A stretch of DNA of 64,000 nucleotides from Glycomyces luteolus (lineage in GTDB: Bacteria > Actinomycetota > Actinomycetes > Mycobacteriales > Micromonosporaceae), in assembly GCF_027622875.1 (NCBI RefSeq), contig NZ_JAPZVP010000002.1:360527-424526 (forward strand), written 5' to 3'. Below, piece by piece: positions 52,425-61,497 of this stretch. The translations under genes were made by a program, and so were the position numbers. Under the pieces are notes generated by a model. It worked only from the letters and a program-made list of their open reading frames with translations. It did not search any database and was not told the origin of the DNA. Numbering within the stretch: position 1 is the stretch's first letter; every line of letters begins with the position of its first letter.

Positions 52425-52835
52425 ATGACGATCAGCGGCACCGAATCGCGCCTCGACGGCCTCGCCCTCACGTACCTGCCCGAGGAGTTGGGCACGCCCT
52501 CTGATTTCGTGAGCGAATGGGAGGGCGTCGACTGCACGCAGCGCGTGTGGGAGACCGAGATCGAGCCCGGCTCCTGGCGTGTCGACCTCCAGGTGCAGGT
52601 CATGCGCGCGCCTCGGCTCAGGGACCTCAAGTCCCTCAAGGAGTTCCTGTTCGAGTACCACGAGCGCGGCGACGACTGGAGCCCGAGCGCCTACGGCGAC
52701 GACGGCTTCGCGAGCGACAGCGAGATCGCCCGCCTCATCGAACCGGGCCTCGCCGTCGAAGTGCGCGACCCCTTCGAGCGCAAGGGCTTCGAAGCGGTCA
52801 AAGCTGTCGCCGAGGGCATCCGCCTCCCCGAATGA
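52425..52835 (+). CDS. Hypothetical cytosolic protein (136 aa)
   Basis: ATG 52425 lies six bases after TACGAT (52413-52418), a leaderless start. The protein is soluble and acidic: LALTYLPEELGTPSDFVSEWEG, VWETEIEPGSWRVDLQVQVMR, LKEFLFEYHERGDDWSPSAYGDDGF, LIEPGLAVEVRDPFERKGFEAVKAVAEGI. It resembles small actinobacterial proteins of unknown function with similar WR and R-D-F segments, but I cannot name a family. A hairpin GAGTGCGG/CCGCACTC follows at 52849-52872. Confidence 0.75.
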   Translation: MTISGTESRLDGLALTYLPEELGTPSDFVSEWEGVDCTQRVWETEIEPGSWRVDLQVQVMRAPRLRDLKSLKEFLFEYHERGDDWSPSAYGDDGFASDSEIARLIEPGLAVEVRDPFERKGFEAVKAVAEGIRLPE

Positions 52836-52848
52836 CCTGCGGATCCGA

Positions 52849-52872
52849 GAGTGCGGGTCACATTCCGCACTC
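52849..52872. terminator. Small hairpin terminator
   Basis: GAGTGCGG and CCGCACTC with an 8-base loop, after the hypothetical gene and just before the iron box. Confidence 0.55.
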
Positions 52873-52884
52873 GAGCCTTCCCCA

Positions 52885-52906
52885 TTAGGTTAGGCTCCCC
52901 TATGCT
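52885..52906 (+). promoter_or_regulatory. Iron box (DtxR/IdeR type) and -10 of the siderophore importer
   Basis: TTAGGTTAGGCTCCCCTAT (52885-52903) agrees with the IdeR/DmdR consensus TTAGGTTAGGCTAACCTAA at about 15 of 19 positions. It overlaps the -10 box TATGCT (52901-52906), which is seven bases before GTG 52914. Binding of the iron-loaded repressor would block the polymerase. Confidence 0.85.
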
Positions 52907-52913
52907 CTAATGC

Positions 52914-53978
52914 GTGCCCTTCCCCGCCGCCCGACTGCGCTCCGACAAAGCCAGACGCTCGCTCAAGGCCGGACCCGCCCAGACCGCGCGCGGGCGCACC
53001 CTCACCATCACCGCTGCGACGATCGCCTTGGGCCTCATCGTGATCGCCTCCCTCGCCATCGGCGCCCGCGACCTCACCCCCGCCGAACTCTGGCACGGAC
53101 TCACCCGCACCGACCCCATCGCGGCCGCCGTCCTCTGGGAGCAGCGCGTCCCCCGCACCGCCGTCGGGCTCCTCGCCGGAGCCGGACTCGCCGTCGCCGG
53201 GGTCCTCATGCAGACCCTCACCCGCAATCCGCTCGCCGACCCGCGCATCTTCGGCGTCGCCGCCGGGGCGAGCCTCGGCGTCGTCATCGGCCTCAGCGTC
53301 CTGGGCCTCACCGGCATCGGCCAGTACGTGTGGCTCGGCATCGCGGGCGCCCTCGCCGCCGGACTCATCGGGTACGCCGTCTCCACCGTGGCCGCCCGCA
53401 CCACCGGCGGCGGCACCGTCACCTACGCGCTGACCGGCGCGGCCCTCGACGCGAGCCTCTCCGCCATGGTCTACGCCGTGCTCGCCACCGACGTGCACTC
53501 CTTCGACCAGTACCGGTTCTGGGCCGTCGGCTCCCTCGCCGGACGCGACGCCGAAGTCGCCTGGGGCATGGCCCCGTTCCTCCTGGGCGGCATCGCCCTC
53601 GCGCTCCTGACCGCCCGCGGCCTCGACGGCCTGCAGCTCGGCGCGGAAGCCGCGGCGGGGCTCGGCCACCGGGTCGGCCTCACCCGGGCCGCCGCCGCGA
53701 TCACCGTCGCGCTGCTGACCGGCGCGGCGGTCGCCGCCGCCGGACCGATCGGCTTCATCGGCCTCGCCATCCCGCACCTCGCCCGCTGGGCCGTCGGCGC
53801 GACCCACCGCGGCCAGATCGCCCTGAGCCTGATGCTCGGCCCCTGCATGCTGCTCACCGCCGACGTCATCGGACGCGTGATCGTCCCCGGCGAGGCCCCG
53901 GCGGGCATCATCTGCGCCGTGATCGGCGCGCCGATGCTCATCGCCCTGGTACGCAGAGCAAGAACGGTGACCGCATGA
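52914..53978 (+). CDS. Siderophore ABC transporter permease (FecCD family), first subunit
   Basis: The 354-residue protein starts at a leaderless GTG and has about nine TM helices. Signatures include LWEQRVPRTAVGLLAGAGLAVAGVLMQTLTRNPLADPRIFGVAAGASLGVV, typical of FecD/FepD-like permeases, and GPIGFIGLAIPHLAR in the ATPase-contacting loop. With the second permease it forms the channel for ferric siderophore. It overlaps the next gene by ATGA. Controlled by the iron box just upstream. Confidence 0.92.
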   Translation: MPFPAARLRSDKARRSLKAGPAQTARGRTLTITAATIALGLIVIASLAIGARDLTPAELWHGLTRTDPIAAAVLWEQRVPRTAVGLLAGAGLAVAGVLMQTLTRNPLADPRIFGVAAGASLGVVIGLSVLGLTGIGQYVWLGIAGALAAGLIGYAVSTVAARTTGGGTVTYALTGAALDASLSAMVYAVLATDVHSFDQYRFWAVGSLAGRDAEVAWGMAPFLLGGIALALLTARGLDGLQLGAEAAAGLGHRVGLTRAAAAITVALLTGAAVAAAGPIGFIGLAIPHLARWAVGATHRGQIALSLMLGPCMLLTADVIGRVIVPGEAPAGIICAVIGAPMLIALVRRARTVTA

Positions 53979-55102
53979 CCCGCACCGCACTCCCCGAAGC
54001 CCGCGCGCTGCCGCTCCCCGGCCGCACCACCCTCCGCGCGGGCGGACTCTCGCTCACGGTCCACCGCCGCAGCGCCGCCGTCTGCGTCCTCCTCCTCACC
54101 GCCCTCCTCGCCGCCGCCACCGCCGCACTCTGCTTGGGCGACACCTACATCACCTTCGCCGACACCATCGCCACCCTCACCGGCGAAACCGGATACGACC
54201 GCACCATCGAAGTCCTCCGCCTGCCCCGCACGGTCCTCGCGGTCGCCGCCGGAGCCGCACTCGGCATCGCGGGCGCCCTCATCCAATCCGTCGCCCGCAA
54301 CCCCCTCGCCAGCCCCGACATCATCGGCGTCACCGCCGGAGCCGGACTCGCCGCCACCTTCGCCCTCACCGCCGGATTCGCCTACGCGCTCCTCGCCCCC
54401 GCCGCCCTCACCGGCGGCCTCGCCGCCGCCACCGCCGTCCTCCTGGTCGCGGCCCGCGGCTCACTCTCCGCGCCCCGCTTCGTCCTCGCCGGCGTCGCCG
54501 TCGCAGTGCTCCTCAAATCCGGCACCCAGATCCTCCTGCTCGCCGCCGACGCCATCGACGCCCAGCGCGCCCAGATCTGGCTCATCGGCACCCTCGCCGG
54601 ACGCGGCTGGACCGAAGCCGCCTTCCTTGGCGGAGTGCTGATCTGCGCCCTCCCCGCCCTCGTCTGGGCCCAGCACGCCCTCGACACCACCGACCTCGAC
54701 GACCCCACCGCCACCGGCCTCGGCGTCCGCGTCACCGGCCGCCGCATCGGCCTTGCCGTCCTCGGCGTCGTCCTCGCCTCCGCCGCCGTCTCCCAAGTCG
54801 GCGCCGTCGAGTTCGTCGCCCTCGCCGCGCCCCAGATCGCCCGCCGCCTCGCCCGCACCTCCCGCCCGCCCCTCCTCGCCTCGGCACTCACTGGCGCCGT
54901 GCTGCTCGTCCTCGCGGACTGGCTGGGCCGCACCGCATTCGGCGACTACCAGATGCCCGCGGGCGTCCTCACCGCCGCGCTCGGCGGCGTCTACCTCATC
55001 TACCTGCTGCTGACGAAAGGAACCAGAAATGAGAAGAAGACTGCTGGCCCTTGGAGCCGCCTCCGCCTGCGCGCTCGCGCTGGCCGCGTGCGGGACCTCT
55101 GA
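53975..55102 (+). CDS. Siderophore ABC transporter permease (FecCD family), second subunit
   Basis: The 375-residue protein has the same fold: VLRLPRTVLAVAAGAALGIAGALIQSVARNPLASPDIIGVTAGAGL, GTLAGRGWTEA, and VEFVALAAPQIARRLA in the ATPase-contacting loop. After LIYLLLTKG, where family members usually stop, the frame continues for about 25 basic residues and overlaps the next gene by 74 bp; this tail is probably not essential. Coupled to the first permease by ATGA. Confidence 0.9.
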   Translation: MTRTALPEARALPLPGRTTLRAGGLSLTVHRRSAAVCVLLLTALLAAATAALCLGDTYITFADTIATLTGETGYDRTIEVLRLPRTVLAVAAGAALGIAGALIQSVARNPLASPDIIGVTAGAGLAATFALTAGFAYALLAPAALTGGLAAATAVLLVAARGSLSAPRFVLAGVAVAVLLKSGTQILLLAADAIDAQRAQIWLIGTLAGRGWTEAAFLGGVLICALPALVWAQHALDTTDLDDPTATGLGVRVTGRRIGLAVLGVVLASAAVSQVGAVEFVALAAPQIARRLARTSRPPLLASALTGAVLLVLADWLGRTAFGDYQMPAGVLTAALGGVYLIYLLLTKGTRNEKKTAGPWSRLRLRARAGRVRDL

Positions 55103-55970
55103 CCCGGCCGCCGAACGCAACGACGCCGAAGGCGAGGCCCGCACCATCGAGCACGCGATGGGCAGCTCCGAGATCCCGGCCGAGCCCCAGCGCGTGGTCG
55201 TGCTCGACACGGACAAGATCGACACCGCGCTCTCCCTCGGCGTCACCCCGATCGGCGCGGCCCGCGCGAGCGAGACCGAGCTGCCGACCTACCTCGGCGA
55301 CCTCTCCGGCGTCACCGTCGTCGGCACCACCGCCGAGCCCGACCTGGAGGCGATCGAGGCTCTCGAACCGGACCTGATCCTCGGATCGAAGTTCCGCCAG
55401 GAGGCCTTCTACGACGAGCTGAACGCGATCGCCCCGACCGTGTTCACCGAGCAGGTCGGCGTCACCTGGAAGGAGAACTTCCTCCTCGACGGCGACGCCC
55501 TCGGCAAGGGCGACGAGGCGAAGCAGCTCCTCGCCGACCTCGAGACCCGCGCCGCCGAATTCGGTGCGTCCCTTGGCGACGCGGTCGCCACCGAGGTCAG
55601 CCTGGTGCGCTTCATGCCCGATCAGATCCGCTACTACGGCCCGGACTCCTTCTCCGGCATCGTCCTCGGCGACGTCGGCCTCGCCCGCCCCGAGCTCCAG
55701 CAGTTGAACGGCGCTGAAGACCGCCGCTTCGGCGAGGTCTCGGCCGAGGAGCTCGACTCCGTCGGCGGCGACGTGATCTTCTACTGCGCCTACGGTTCCG
55801 ACGGCCAGGCCATGCTGGCCGAGTACACGGGCGGCGAGCTCTGGCAGTCGATCCCCGCGGTCCAGGGCGGCAAGGCCCACGAGGTGAACGACGAGGTCTG
55901 GATGACCGGCATCGGCGTCACCGCCGCCGGCATGATCCTCGACGACCTCGAGCAGTACCTCCAGGCGTAA
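55029..55970 (+). CDS. Ferric siderophore substrate-binding lipoprotein
   Basis: The 313-residue protein has a lipoprotein signal ending LAAC (Cys21) and the cluster-A-8/FhuD-like binding fold: RVVVLDTDKIDTALSLGVTPIGAA, DLEAIEALEPDLILGSKFR, GDVGLARPELQQ, DVIFYCAYG, WQSIPAVQGGKAHEVNDEVW. The last is typical of iron-siderophore binding proteins. AAAGGA precedes the ATG, which lies inside the upstream gene. No ATPase gene follows; a terminator does. Confidence 0.92.
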   Translation: MRRRLLALGAASACALALAACGTSDPAAERNDAEGEARTIEHAMGSSEIPAEPQRVVVLDTDKIDTALSLGVTPIGAARASETELPTYLGDLSGVTVVGTTAEPDLEAIEALEPDLILGSKFRQEAFYDELNAIAPTVFTEQVGVTWKENFLLDGDALGKGDEAKQLLADLETRAAEFGASLGDAVATEVSLVRFMPDQIRYYGPDSFSGIVLGDVGLARPELQQLNGAEDRRFGEVSAEELDSVGGDVIFYCAYGSDGQAMLAEYTGGELWQSIPAVQGGKAHEVNDEVWMTGIGVTAAGMILDDLEQYLQA

Positions 55971-55983
55971 GACGGCGGGCGAA

Positions 55984-56011
55984 GGGCCGGACACGCGAGC
56001 GTGTCCGGCCC
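55984..56011. terminator. Strong hairpin terminator
   Basis: GGGCCGGACACGC and its complement form a nearly closed 12-13-bp stem between the importer operon and the convergent PfkB gene. Confidence 0.88.
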
Positions 56012-56025
56012 GAATGCTCTGCGGG

Positions 56026-56943
56026 TCAAGCGAGTTCGCTCTTCCAGGGCGGGTTCGCGCCCGCCCTTGAGCAGGTGAACGCCGCGACCTTCGAGGCGAA
56101 CCTGACGGCCTCGCGGGCCTCCTCGGCGGTGAGCCGGTCGAGGTCGCCCGGCCGCAGGCGCTCGTTGCGGCCCAGCCAGTCCAGCAGCGCCCCGCTGAAG
56201 GCGTCGCCCGCGCCGACGGTGTCGACCAAGTCGGTTTCCGCCGCGGGCACCGCGAACGATTCGCCCCCGGCCCACACCAGCGAACCCTGGCCGCCGCGCG
56301 TCACCACGACCAGTCTGCGGCCCTTGTCGATCCAATGCGCCGCCAGCTCCGCCGGGTCGACGCCCGGCCAGACCCACCCCAGGTCCTCGTCCGAGACCTT
56401 GACGATCGCGGCGAACTTGAGCCAGCGCTCCAGGCGCTCCTGGTAGGCGGCGCGGTCGCCCAGCAGCGCGGGCCGCACGTTCGGGTCGAGGCTGATGGTC
56501 GTGCCCGTGCTGAGTCCGGCGATCCACCGCTCGATCACGATGCCGCCGGGGTCGACCGCGAGCGCGAGGGATCCGGCGTGGACGGCGTCCAGACCTGGGT
56601 TGTGCGGCAGTTCGGCGGCATGCCACCGCCAGTCGGCGGTGCCCTCCACATGGAACGCGTAGTCCGCCGAGCCCTGCGGGTCGACGGACACGATCGCCAG
56701 ACTCGTGGGCTCCTCGGCGTCGACGATCCAGCGCAGGTTCACGTTCGATTCGGCCAAGTGGGTGCGCAGCAGCTTCCCGAATGCGTCCCCTGAGAGCCGT
56801 CCCAGGAACGCGACATCGGAGCCCAAGCGCCCCAATGCCACTGCCACGTTCATCGGACTGCCGCCCGGATGCGCGACCGGATGCCGGGCGTCGCTCTGCT
56901 CGACCTCCAGATCGATGAGGGCCTCGCCCACGACTCCGATCAT
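56026..56943 (-). CDS. PfkB-family carbohydrate kinase
   Basis: The 305-residue protein begins MIGVVGEALIDLEV at ATG 56943 and shows HPGGSPMNVAVALGRLG, FLGRLSGDAFGKLL and the catalytic signature DTVGAGDAFSGALLDWL. It resembles actinobacterial fructokinases/ribokinases. It is only distantly related to the kinase at 5873-6769. A GTG one codon upstream is an alternative start. Single gene. Confidence 0.88.
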   Translation of the reverse strand: MIGVVGEALIDLEVEQSDARHPVAHPGGSPMNVAVALGRLGSDVAFLGRLSGDAFGKLLRTHLAESNVNLRWIVDAEEPTSLAIVSVDPQGSADYAFHVEGTADWRWHAAELPHNPGLDAVHAGSLALAVDPGGIVIERWIAGLSTGTTISLDPNVRPALLGDRAAYQERLERWLKFAAIVKVSDEDLGWVWPGVDPAELAAHWIDKGRRLVVVTRGGQGSLVWAGGESFAVPAAETDLVDTVGAGDAFSGALLDWLGRNERLRPGDLDRLTAEEAREAVRFASKVAAFTCSRAGANPPWKSELA

Positions 56944-57077
56944 CACCGCACCGGCCTTTCGTCTCCTCGACGTAGCGGAAGTCGATGATAACGGCCGGCC
57001 TCGGCTCGGCGATGACGCTCGCGCCCTCCCTGATGCGGCCCGCTGGCCCGGCTTCCCTCTCTGTTCAAGCGCCTCCG

Positions 57078-59105
57078 CTAGAGCATCAGATCCGACGCCT
57101 CGGCCCGCGCCGCCGCGATCGCCACCGCGCCAGCGGCGAGGAGGAACAGGGCGCTCATGAGCGCGAGGCGGACGCTCAATCCGGTGCGCGGCAGGTCGTC
57201 CCCGTCCGCGACCGCGGACGGCTCCTCTTCGCCCGCAACGGCGTTGGGGCCCCCGCTCGGGTCGCCGGGGTCGGTCGCGGGATCGCCGGGGCCGTCGGGC
57301 TCGGCGGATTCGAAGAGCGCGAAGTCCGCGACCGCGTCGCCGCACGTGTTCGAGTTGGCGACGGTCTTCTCGTCCTCGCCGTCGACCTCGTAGCCGCCGG
57401 GCGCGGAGATGGCCACCGTGTGCGATCCGGACGTCAGGTTGCCGACCCGGTACGTCCCGTCGACCTCTGTGGTCGCCTGCTCCGGCGAGCCGCCCTCGGG
57501 GGTCACGGTCATTGCGACGCCGCCCATCGGCGCGCCGTCAGGGCCGGTCACCGTCCCGGTGACGGCGGCGGGCTCGGAGTAGTAGAAGTGGATTCCGGAC
57601 ACGTCGGTGTCGACCACCCTCACCGTCTTCGTCGTCGGGATCTTGGCGCTATGCCCCTCGGGCACATCGACTTCGACGGTGTAGAGGCCCGCCGGGAGCC
57701 CCGCGAAGGCGTAGCCGCCGTCCGCGCCGGTGACGGTGGACTCGGTGGCGCCGCCGGGTCTGGTGAGCGTCACCGTCACGCTGGGGAGGGGCTCGTCGCA
57801 GGAGATCGCCAGGCCGAGGAGCCGCGCCTGAGCCGTCAGGACGAAGTCCTGGCCGGTGATGGGAGTGGTCTGCGCGGGCGCGACCGTGATGTCCCGCTGG
57901 TCGGCGCCGGCGTAGTCGTATCCCGCCGGTTCATCGATGGTGATGACGTGGTCGCCCGCGGGCACCCCGTCGAACAGGTAGTCGCCGCCGGAGTCGGTGA
58001 CCGTGGTCCTGGTGGTCCCGCCGTCGAGGGCGACCGTCACCGGGACGCCGCCGAGGTTCTGGCCTTCGGCGGTGGAGACGTTGCCGCTCACCGAGGTCGG
58101 CACGATGTCCCTTAGCTGGAAGTCGACGGAAGCCGCGGGGCAGGTGCTCAGGTCCACCGGCTGCCGCTTGTCGCCGTCCGCGATCTTCCCGTCCGGCGCG
58201 ATGACCTCGACTGTGTAGCCGCCGCCGATCATGTAGTCCGGGAACGAGTACGAGCCGTCGGCGCCGGTCGTGGCCGATTCGGCCACGGACCCGCTCGAGT
58301 CGATGAGGTTGACCGTCGTTCCGGCGGACGGGGCGCCGGAGTCGGTGACCGTCCCGGTGATGTCGCAGCCGAGCGACGCGAACCAGGTCTGGAAGAGGGG
58401 GAACCCGGCGCGGCGGGTGAAGACGAAGGTGAGCGACTTGACCGGCACGGTCGGCTCGAACCAGCCGCTCGCACCGTCAGTGTCGGCGGCCGCGTCATTG
58501 CCGACCAGCGTCTGCGCCCCGGCGTCCCAGGTCGGCTGGTCGGTGTCCTCTCCCGGGCAGGAGGGGCCTCCGGGCGACAGGTCGCCGCAGTAGTTGAAGG
58601 CCCCCTGGAACCCGAGTTCGGCGGCCGTCAAAGTCGTCCCATCCGGTCCCTTGGCGATCACCCTGACCTGGTCGGCGTCGATGTCGCCCAAGGCGAAGGC
58701 CCACCCGCCCGGCGGCACGGGGAGGTCGAAGGCGTAGTGGGTGTACGAGGGCGAATCGGCCCGGTCGGCCTTGGGCCGCAGATTGAGGTAGGGCTGGTTC
58801 TGCGAGGTCCCGTACTTGGCTCCGATCGGAGTCCCCTCGGACAACCAGGTGGACTGGCCGGAGATGACGCCGACCTCGCCGCCGCGCGAGTTGCTGGTGA
58901 CGTCGGCGCTGATCATCGGACCTGAGGGAAAGGTCATGGTGGTGCGGTAGTCGCCGGCAACGCCCTCGAAGGGCCCCCACTCACCCCACGACCCGGTCGC
59001 CTGCGCCCGCGCGGACCGGTCGAGGACCAGGCCGCTCGAGACCAGCGCGAGGAGCGCGCACAGCAGGAATATCGAAGCCCTTGTAGACGATCGCGCGGCA
59101 TGCAT
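57078..59105 (-). CDS. LPxTG-type surface protein with repeated carboxypeptidase-regulatory-like domains
   Basis: Start ATG 59105 is six bases after TACGCT. The 675-residue protein has a signal peptide (SIFLLCALLALVSSGLVL), an N-terminal beta-rich domain of about 200 residues with two Cys pairs, then four to five Ig-like units of about 85 residues with the motif VTGTVT/VSGNVS..., A..V.....SYSFPDYMIGG and GxY.F.(G)LPAG (ITGTVTDSGAPSAGTTV, VSGNVSTAEGQNLGGVPV, VTGTVTGPDGAPMGGVAM). The C-terminus is a Pro/Asp-rich spacer, DDLPRTG, a TM helix and a short tail: sortase anchoring to the wall. No sortase gene is visible nearby. Confidence 0.85.
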   Translation of the reverse strand: MHAARSSTRASIFLLCALLALVSSGLVLDRSARAQATGSWGEWGPFEGVAGDYRTTMTFPSGPMISADVTSNSRGGEVGVISGQSTWLSEGTPIGAKYGTSQNQPYLNLRPKADRADSPSYTHYAFDLPVPPGGWAFALGDIDADQVRVIAKGPDGTTLTAAELGFQGAFNYCGDLSPGGPSCPGEDTDQPTWDAGAQTLVGNDAAADTDGASGWFEPTVPVKSLTFVFTRRAGFPLFQTWFASLGCDITGTVTDSGAPSAGTTVNLIDSSGSVAESATTGADGSYSFPDYMIGGGYTVEVIAPDGKIADGDKRQPVDLSTCPAASVDFQLRDIVPTSVSGNVSTAEGQNLGGVPVTVALDGGTTRTTVTDSGGDYLFDGVPAGDHVITIDEPAGYDYAGADQRDITVAPAQTTPITGQDFVLTAQARLLGLAISCDEPLPSVTVTLTRPGGATESTVTGADGGYAFAGLPAGLYTVEVDVPEGHSAKIPTTKTVRVVDTDVSGIHFYYSEPAAVTGTVTGPDGAPMGGVAMTVTPEGGSPEQATTEVDGTYRVGNLTSGSHTVAISAPGGYEVDGEDEKTVANSNTCGDAVADFALFESAEPDGPGDPATDPGDPSGGPNAVAGEEEPSAVADGDDLPRTGLSVRLALMSALFLLAAGAVAIAAARAEASDLML

Positions 59106-59255
59106 TCCGGCAGCGTATGGCAAATACGGCCCCATACTGGGCTAACAGTCCGTTGTGCCCGAAAAACCGGGAACCACCCGCTGCCGGGCACTCCCGCCCT
59201 CGGCCCGGCAGCAGGAAGACGCAAAAACAAGGACCGACCGAAGTCGCATGACTGC

Positions 59256-59299
59256 TGGTACTCCCGAGCGGATTCGAACCGCCGTTTCCGCCTTGAGAG
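59256..59299 (-). pseudogene. 3' half of tRNA-Glu(CTC), probable att scar
   Basis: On the minus strand the sequence from the anticodon loop CTCTCAA through GGCGG, the T arm GGCGG-TTCGAAT-CCGCT, acceptor strand CGGGAGT, discriminator A and encoded CCA is intact. The 5' half is missing: no complementary ACTCCCG lies upstream, and the 5' anticodon stem CCGCC is not present (ACGCA instead). Loss exactly at the anticodon loop is where many tyrosine integrases cut tRNA targets. Confidence 0.75.
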
Positions 59300-59367
59300 T
59301 GCGTTCCTGTCAAACATGCAGGAAGCTGGTCGCGCACCTGATCGTTGTAAATTAATGACTCCGCACG

Positions 59368-59487
59368 GTGATCTCCAAACTCCTGGCGCTCCGCGTGATC
59401 GGCCCACGCAGTCGCGGATTCTACGAACACCGCCACCCGACCACCGACAACGGCCTCCTGCGGCCCACCGTCACCGCCACGGTCTGA
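59368..59487 (+). pseudogene. Possible 3' remnant of a gene (39 aa)
   Basis: The frame VISKLLALRVIGPRSRGFYEH, HRHPTTDNGLLRPTVTATV looks protein-like but is short, with only a GTG and no ribosome site. It sits between the tRNA half and argS and may be the tail of a lost gene. I do not recognise it. Confidence 0.3.
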
Positions 59488-59563
59488 CCTCAGATACCCT
59501 TACCTGCGAAAACATTCTGATCCGCGCATCGCGGTCCACAATCCCATTTCGAAGGAAGCATTC

Positions 59564-61327
59564 GTGAACGTCAAACCAGTGACTCCGCTCGCCGAGGCCG
59601 TCGAGACCGCCATGGTCGACGCCCTCCGACGAGCCCTGCCCGAAACCGGCAGGACGGAGCCCCTGGTGCGACGAAGCGACCGCGCCGACTACCAGGCCAA
59701 CGGCGCACTCCCGCTCGCCAAGCAGCACGGCCGCAACCCGCGCGAACTCGGCGAAGTCGTCGCCGCCGCGATCGACGCCCCCGACTTGATCGCGGCGGCC
59801 GAGGTGTCCGGTCCTGGCTTCATCAACATCGACCTCACCAGCGAAGCCATCTGGCGGCAGGTCGCCGCCCGCCTCGACGTTGACCGGCTCGGCATCGGAC
59901 TCCCACTGGCGGGCAAGCGGATCATCGTCGACTACTCCGGCCCCAACGTCGCCAAAGAAATGCACGTCGGCCACCTGCGCACCACGATCATCGGCGACGC
60001 ACTCGCCCGCCTGGCCGAAGCGCTGGGCGCGACCGTGATCCGCCAGAACCACCTGGGGGACTGGGGCACCCAGTTCGGCATGCTCATCCAGTACCTGAAC
60101 GAGCACCCCGAAGCTGAATGGCACCACGCCGATGACGCCGACCCGACGGCGAACGTCGCCGCCCTCGACCGGCTCTACCGTGAGGCCCGCACCGTCTTCG
60201 ACTCCGACCCCGACTTCAAGGACCGTGCCCGCGCCCGCGTCGTGGCACTACAGAGCGGCGACGAAGACACCCGCAAGGTCTGGCGCGACCTCGTCGAAGT
60301 GTCCGCTGAAGCGTTCGATGCGATCTACGAGCGCCTCGGCGTCAGCCTCACCGCGGCCGACCTCGCAGGCGAATCCACTTATAACCACCTTCTCGACGAC
60401 GTCGTCGCCGAACTCGTCGATGCCGGAATCGCCGTCGAATCCGAAGGCGCCCTATGCGTCTTCTTCGACGACATCACCGGCCCCGACGACAACCCCGTCC
60501 CGCTCCTGCTCCGCAAAGCCGACGGCGGCTACGGCTACGCCGCCACCGACCTCGCCGCCATCCGCTACCGCATCCGGGACCTCAAAGCCGACCAGATCCT
60601 CTACGTGGTCGATGCCCGCCAAGCCCTCCACTTCAAGCAGGTCTTCGCCACCGCCCGCCGCGCCGGCTGGCTAACCGATGAGGTCGAAGCCGTCCACGTT
60701 CCATTCGGCACGGTCCTCGGCCCGGACGGCAAGCCATTCAAGACCCGTTCCGGCGGCACGGTTCGCCTCATGAGCCTCCTCGATGAAGCCATCGCCAAAG
60801 CCAGCGATGTCATCGCCAAGAAGAACGCTGACGCCGACCCCGACGACCTCGCAGCGCTCGCCGCCGCCACCGGCATCGGCGCGGTCAAATACGCCGACCT
60901 CTCCAACAACCGCATCAAGGACTACGCCTTCGACACCGACCGCATGGTCTCCCTCACCGGCGACACCGGCGTCTATCTCCAATACGCCCACACCCGCCTT
61001 TCCTCCATCCTCCGTAAAGCAGGAGCGATGACCGCCTCTGTAGATCCGACGGCCCCCATGTCGAAAGAGGAACGGGCGCTGGCGCTCCACCTCGACGCGT
61101 ACAGCGCCACCCTCACGGAGGCCGTAGGTGAGCGCGAACCGCACCGCCTCTGTGGTTATCTCTACGCACTCGCACGAACCTTCACGAGCTTCTACGAAGC
61201 CAACCCAGTCCTCAAAGCCCAAACCGACCAAGCGCGAGAGAACCGTCTCTGCCTCGTCCGGCTCGCTAAGGACACCCTTGCCCACGGACTTGGGCTCCTC
61301 GGCATCGCAAGTCCCGGCTCTATGTAG
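59564..61327 (+). CDS. argS: Arginyl-tRNA synthetase
   Basis: The 587-residue protein starts at GTG 59564 after GGAAG. It has the ArgS N-terminal Add1 domain (VSGPGFINIDLTSEA), the signature DYSGPNVAKEMHVGHLRTTIIGD in which HVGH is the HIGH motif, NHLGDWGTQFGMLI, YVVDARQALHFKQVF, GTVLGPDGKPFKTRSGGTV and the DALR anticodon-binding domain (YAHTRLSSILRKAGAM to SPGSM). It charges tRNA-Arg. Codon choice looks slightly less GC-biased than neighbours, and it lies beside a tRNA att scar, so it may be an extra acquired copy. Confidence 0.93.
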   Translation: MNVKPVTPLAEAVETAMVDALRRALPETGRTEPLVRRSDRADYQANGALPLAKQHGRNPRELGEVVAAAIDAPDLIAAAEVSGPGFINIDLTSEAIWRQVAARLDVDRLGIGLPLAGKRIIVDYSGPNVAKEMHVGHLRTTIIGDALARLAEALGATVIRQNHLGDWGTQFGMLIQYLNEHPEAEWHHADDADPTANVAALDRLYREARTVFDSDPDFKDRARARVVALQSGDEDTRKVWRDLVEVSAEAFDAIYERLGVSLTAADLAGESTYNHLLDDVVAELVDAGIAVESEGALCVFFDDITGPDDNPVPLLLRKADGGYGYAATDLAAIRYRIRDLKADQILYVVDARQALHFKQVFATARRAGWLTDEVEAVHVPFGTVLGPDGKPFKTRSGGTVRLMSLLDEAIAKASDVIAKKNADADPDDLAALAAATGIGAVKYADLSNNRIKDYAFDTDRMVSLTGDTGVYLQYAHTRLSSILRKAGAMTASVDPTAPMSKEERALALHLDAYSATLTEAVGEREPHRLCGYLYALARTFTSFYEANPVLKAQTDQARENRLCLVRLAKDTLAHGLGLLGIASPGSM

Positions 61328-61497
61328 AGCCGTTGTCCTACCGGTTACCAGCGCCAATACCTTGAGCGGCCTCGCCAGTGGCCCAGTTGTGGTGGAAGAT
61401 CCACTGAGATCTTTGGTTTTCAGCTGCGCATCCGGCACCCCGCAGGATTGCTCTTCGCTGATGAGATTCGACGCGAAGAGGAGACGGTGACGGCTTG

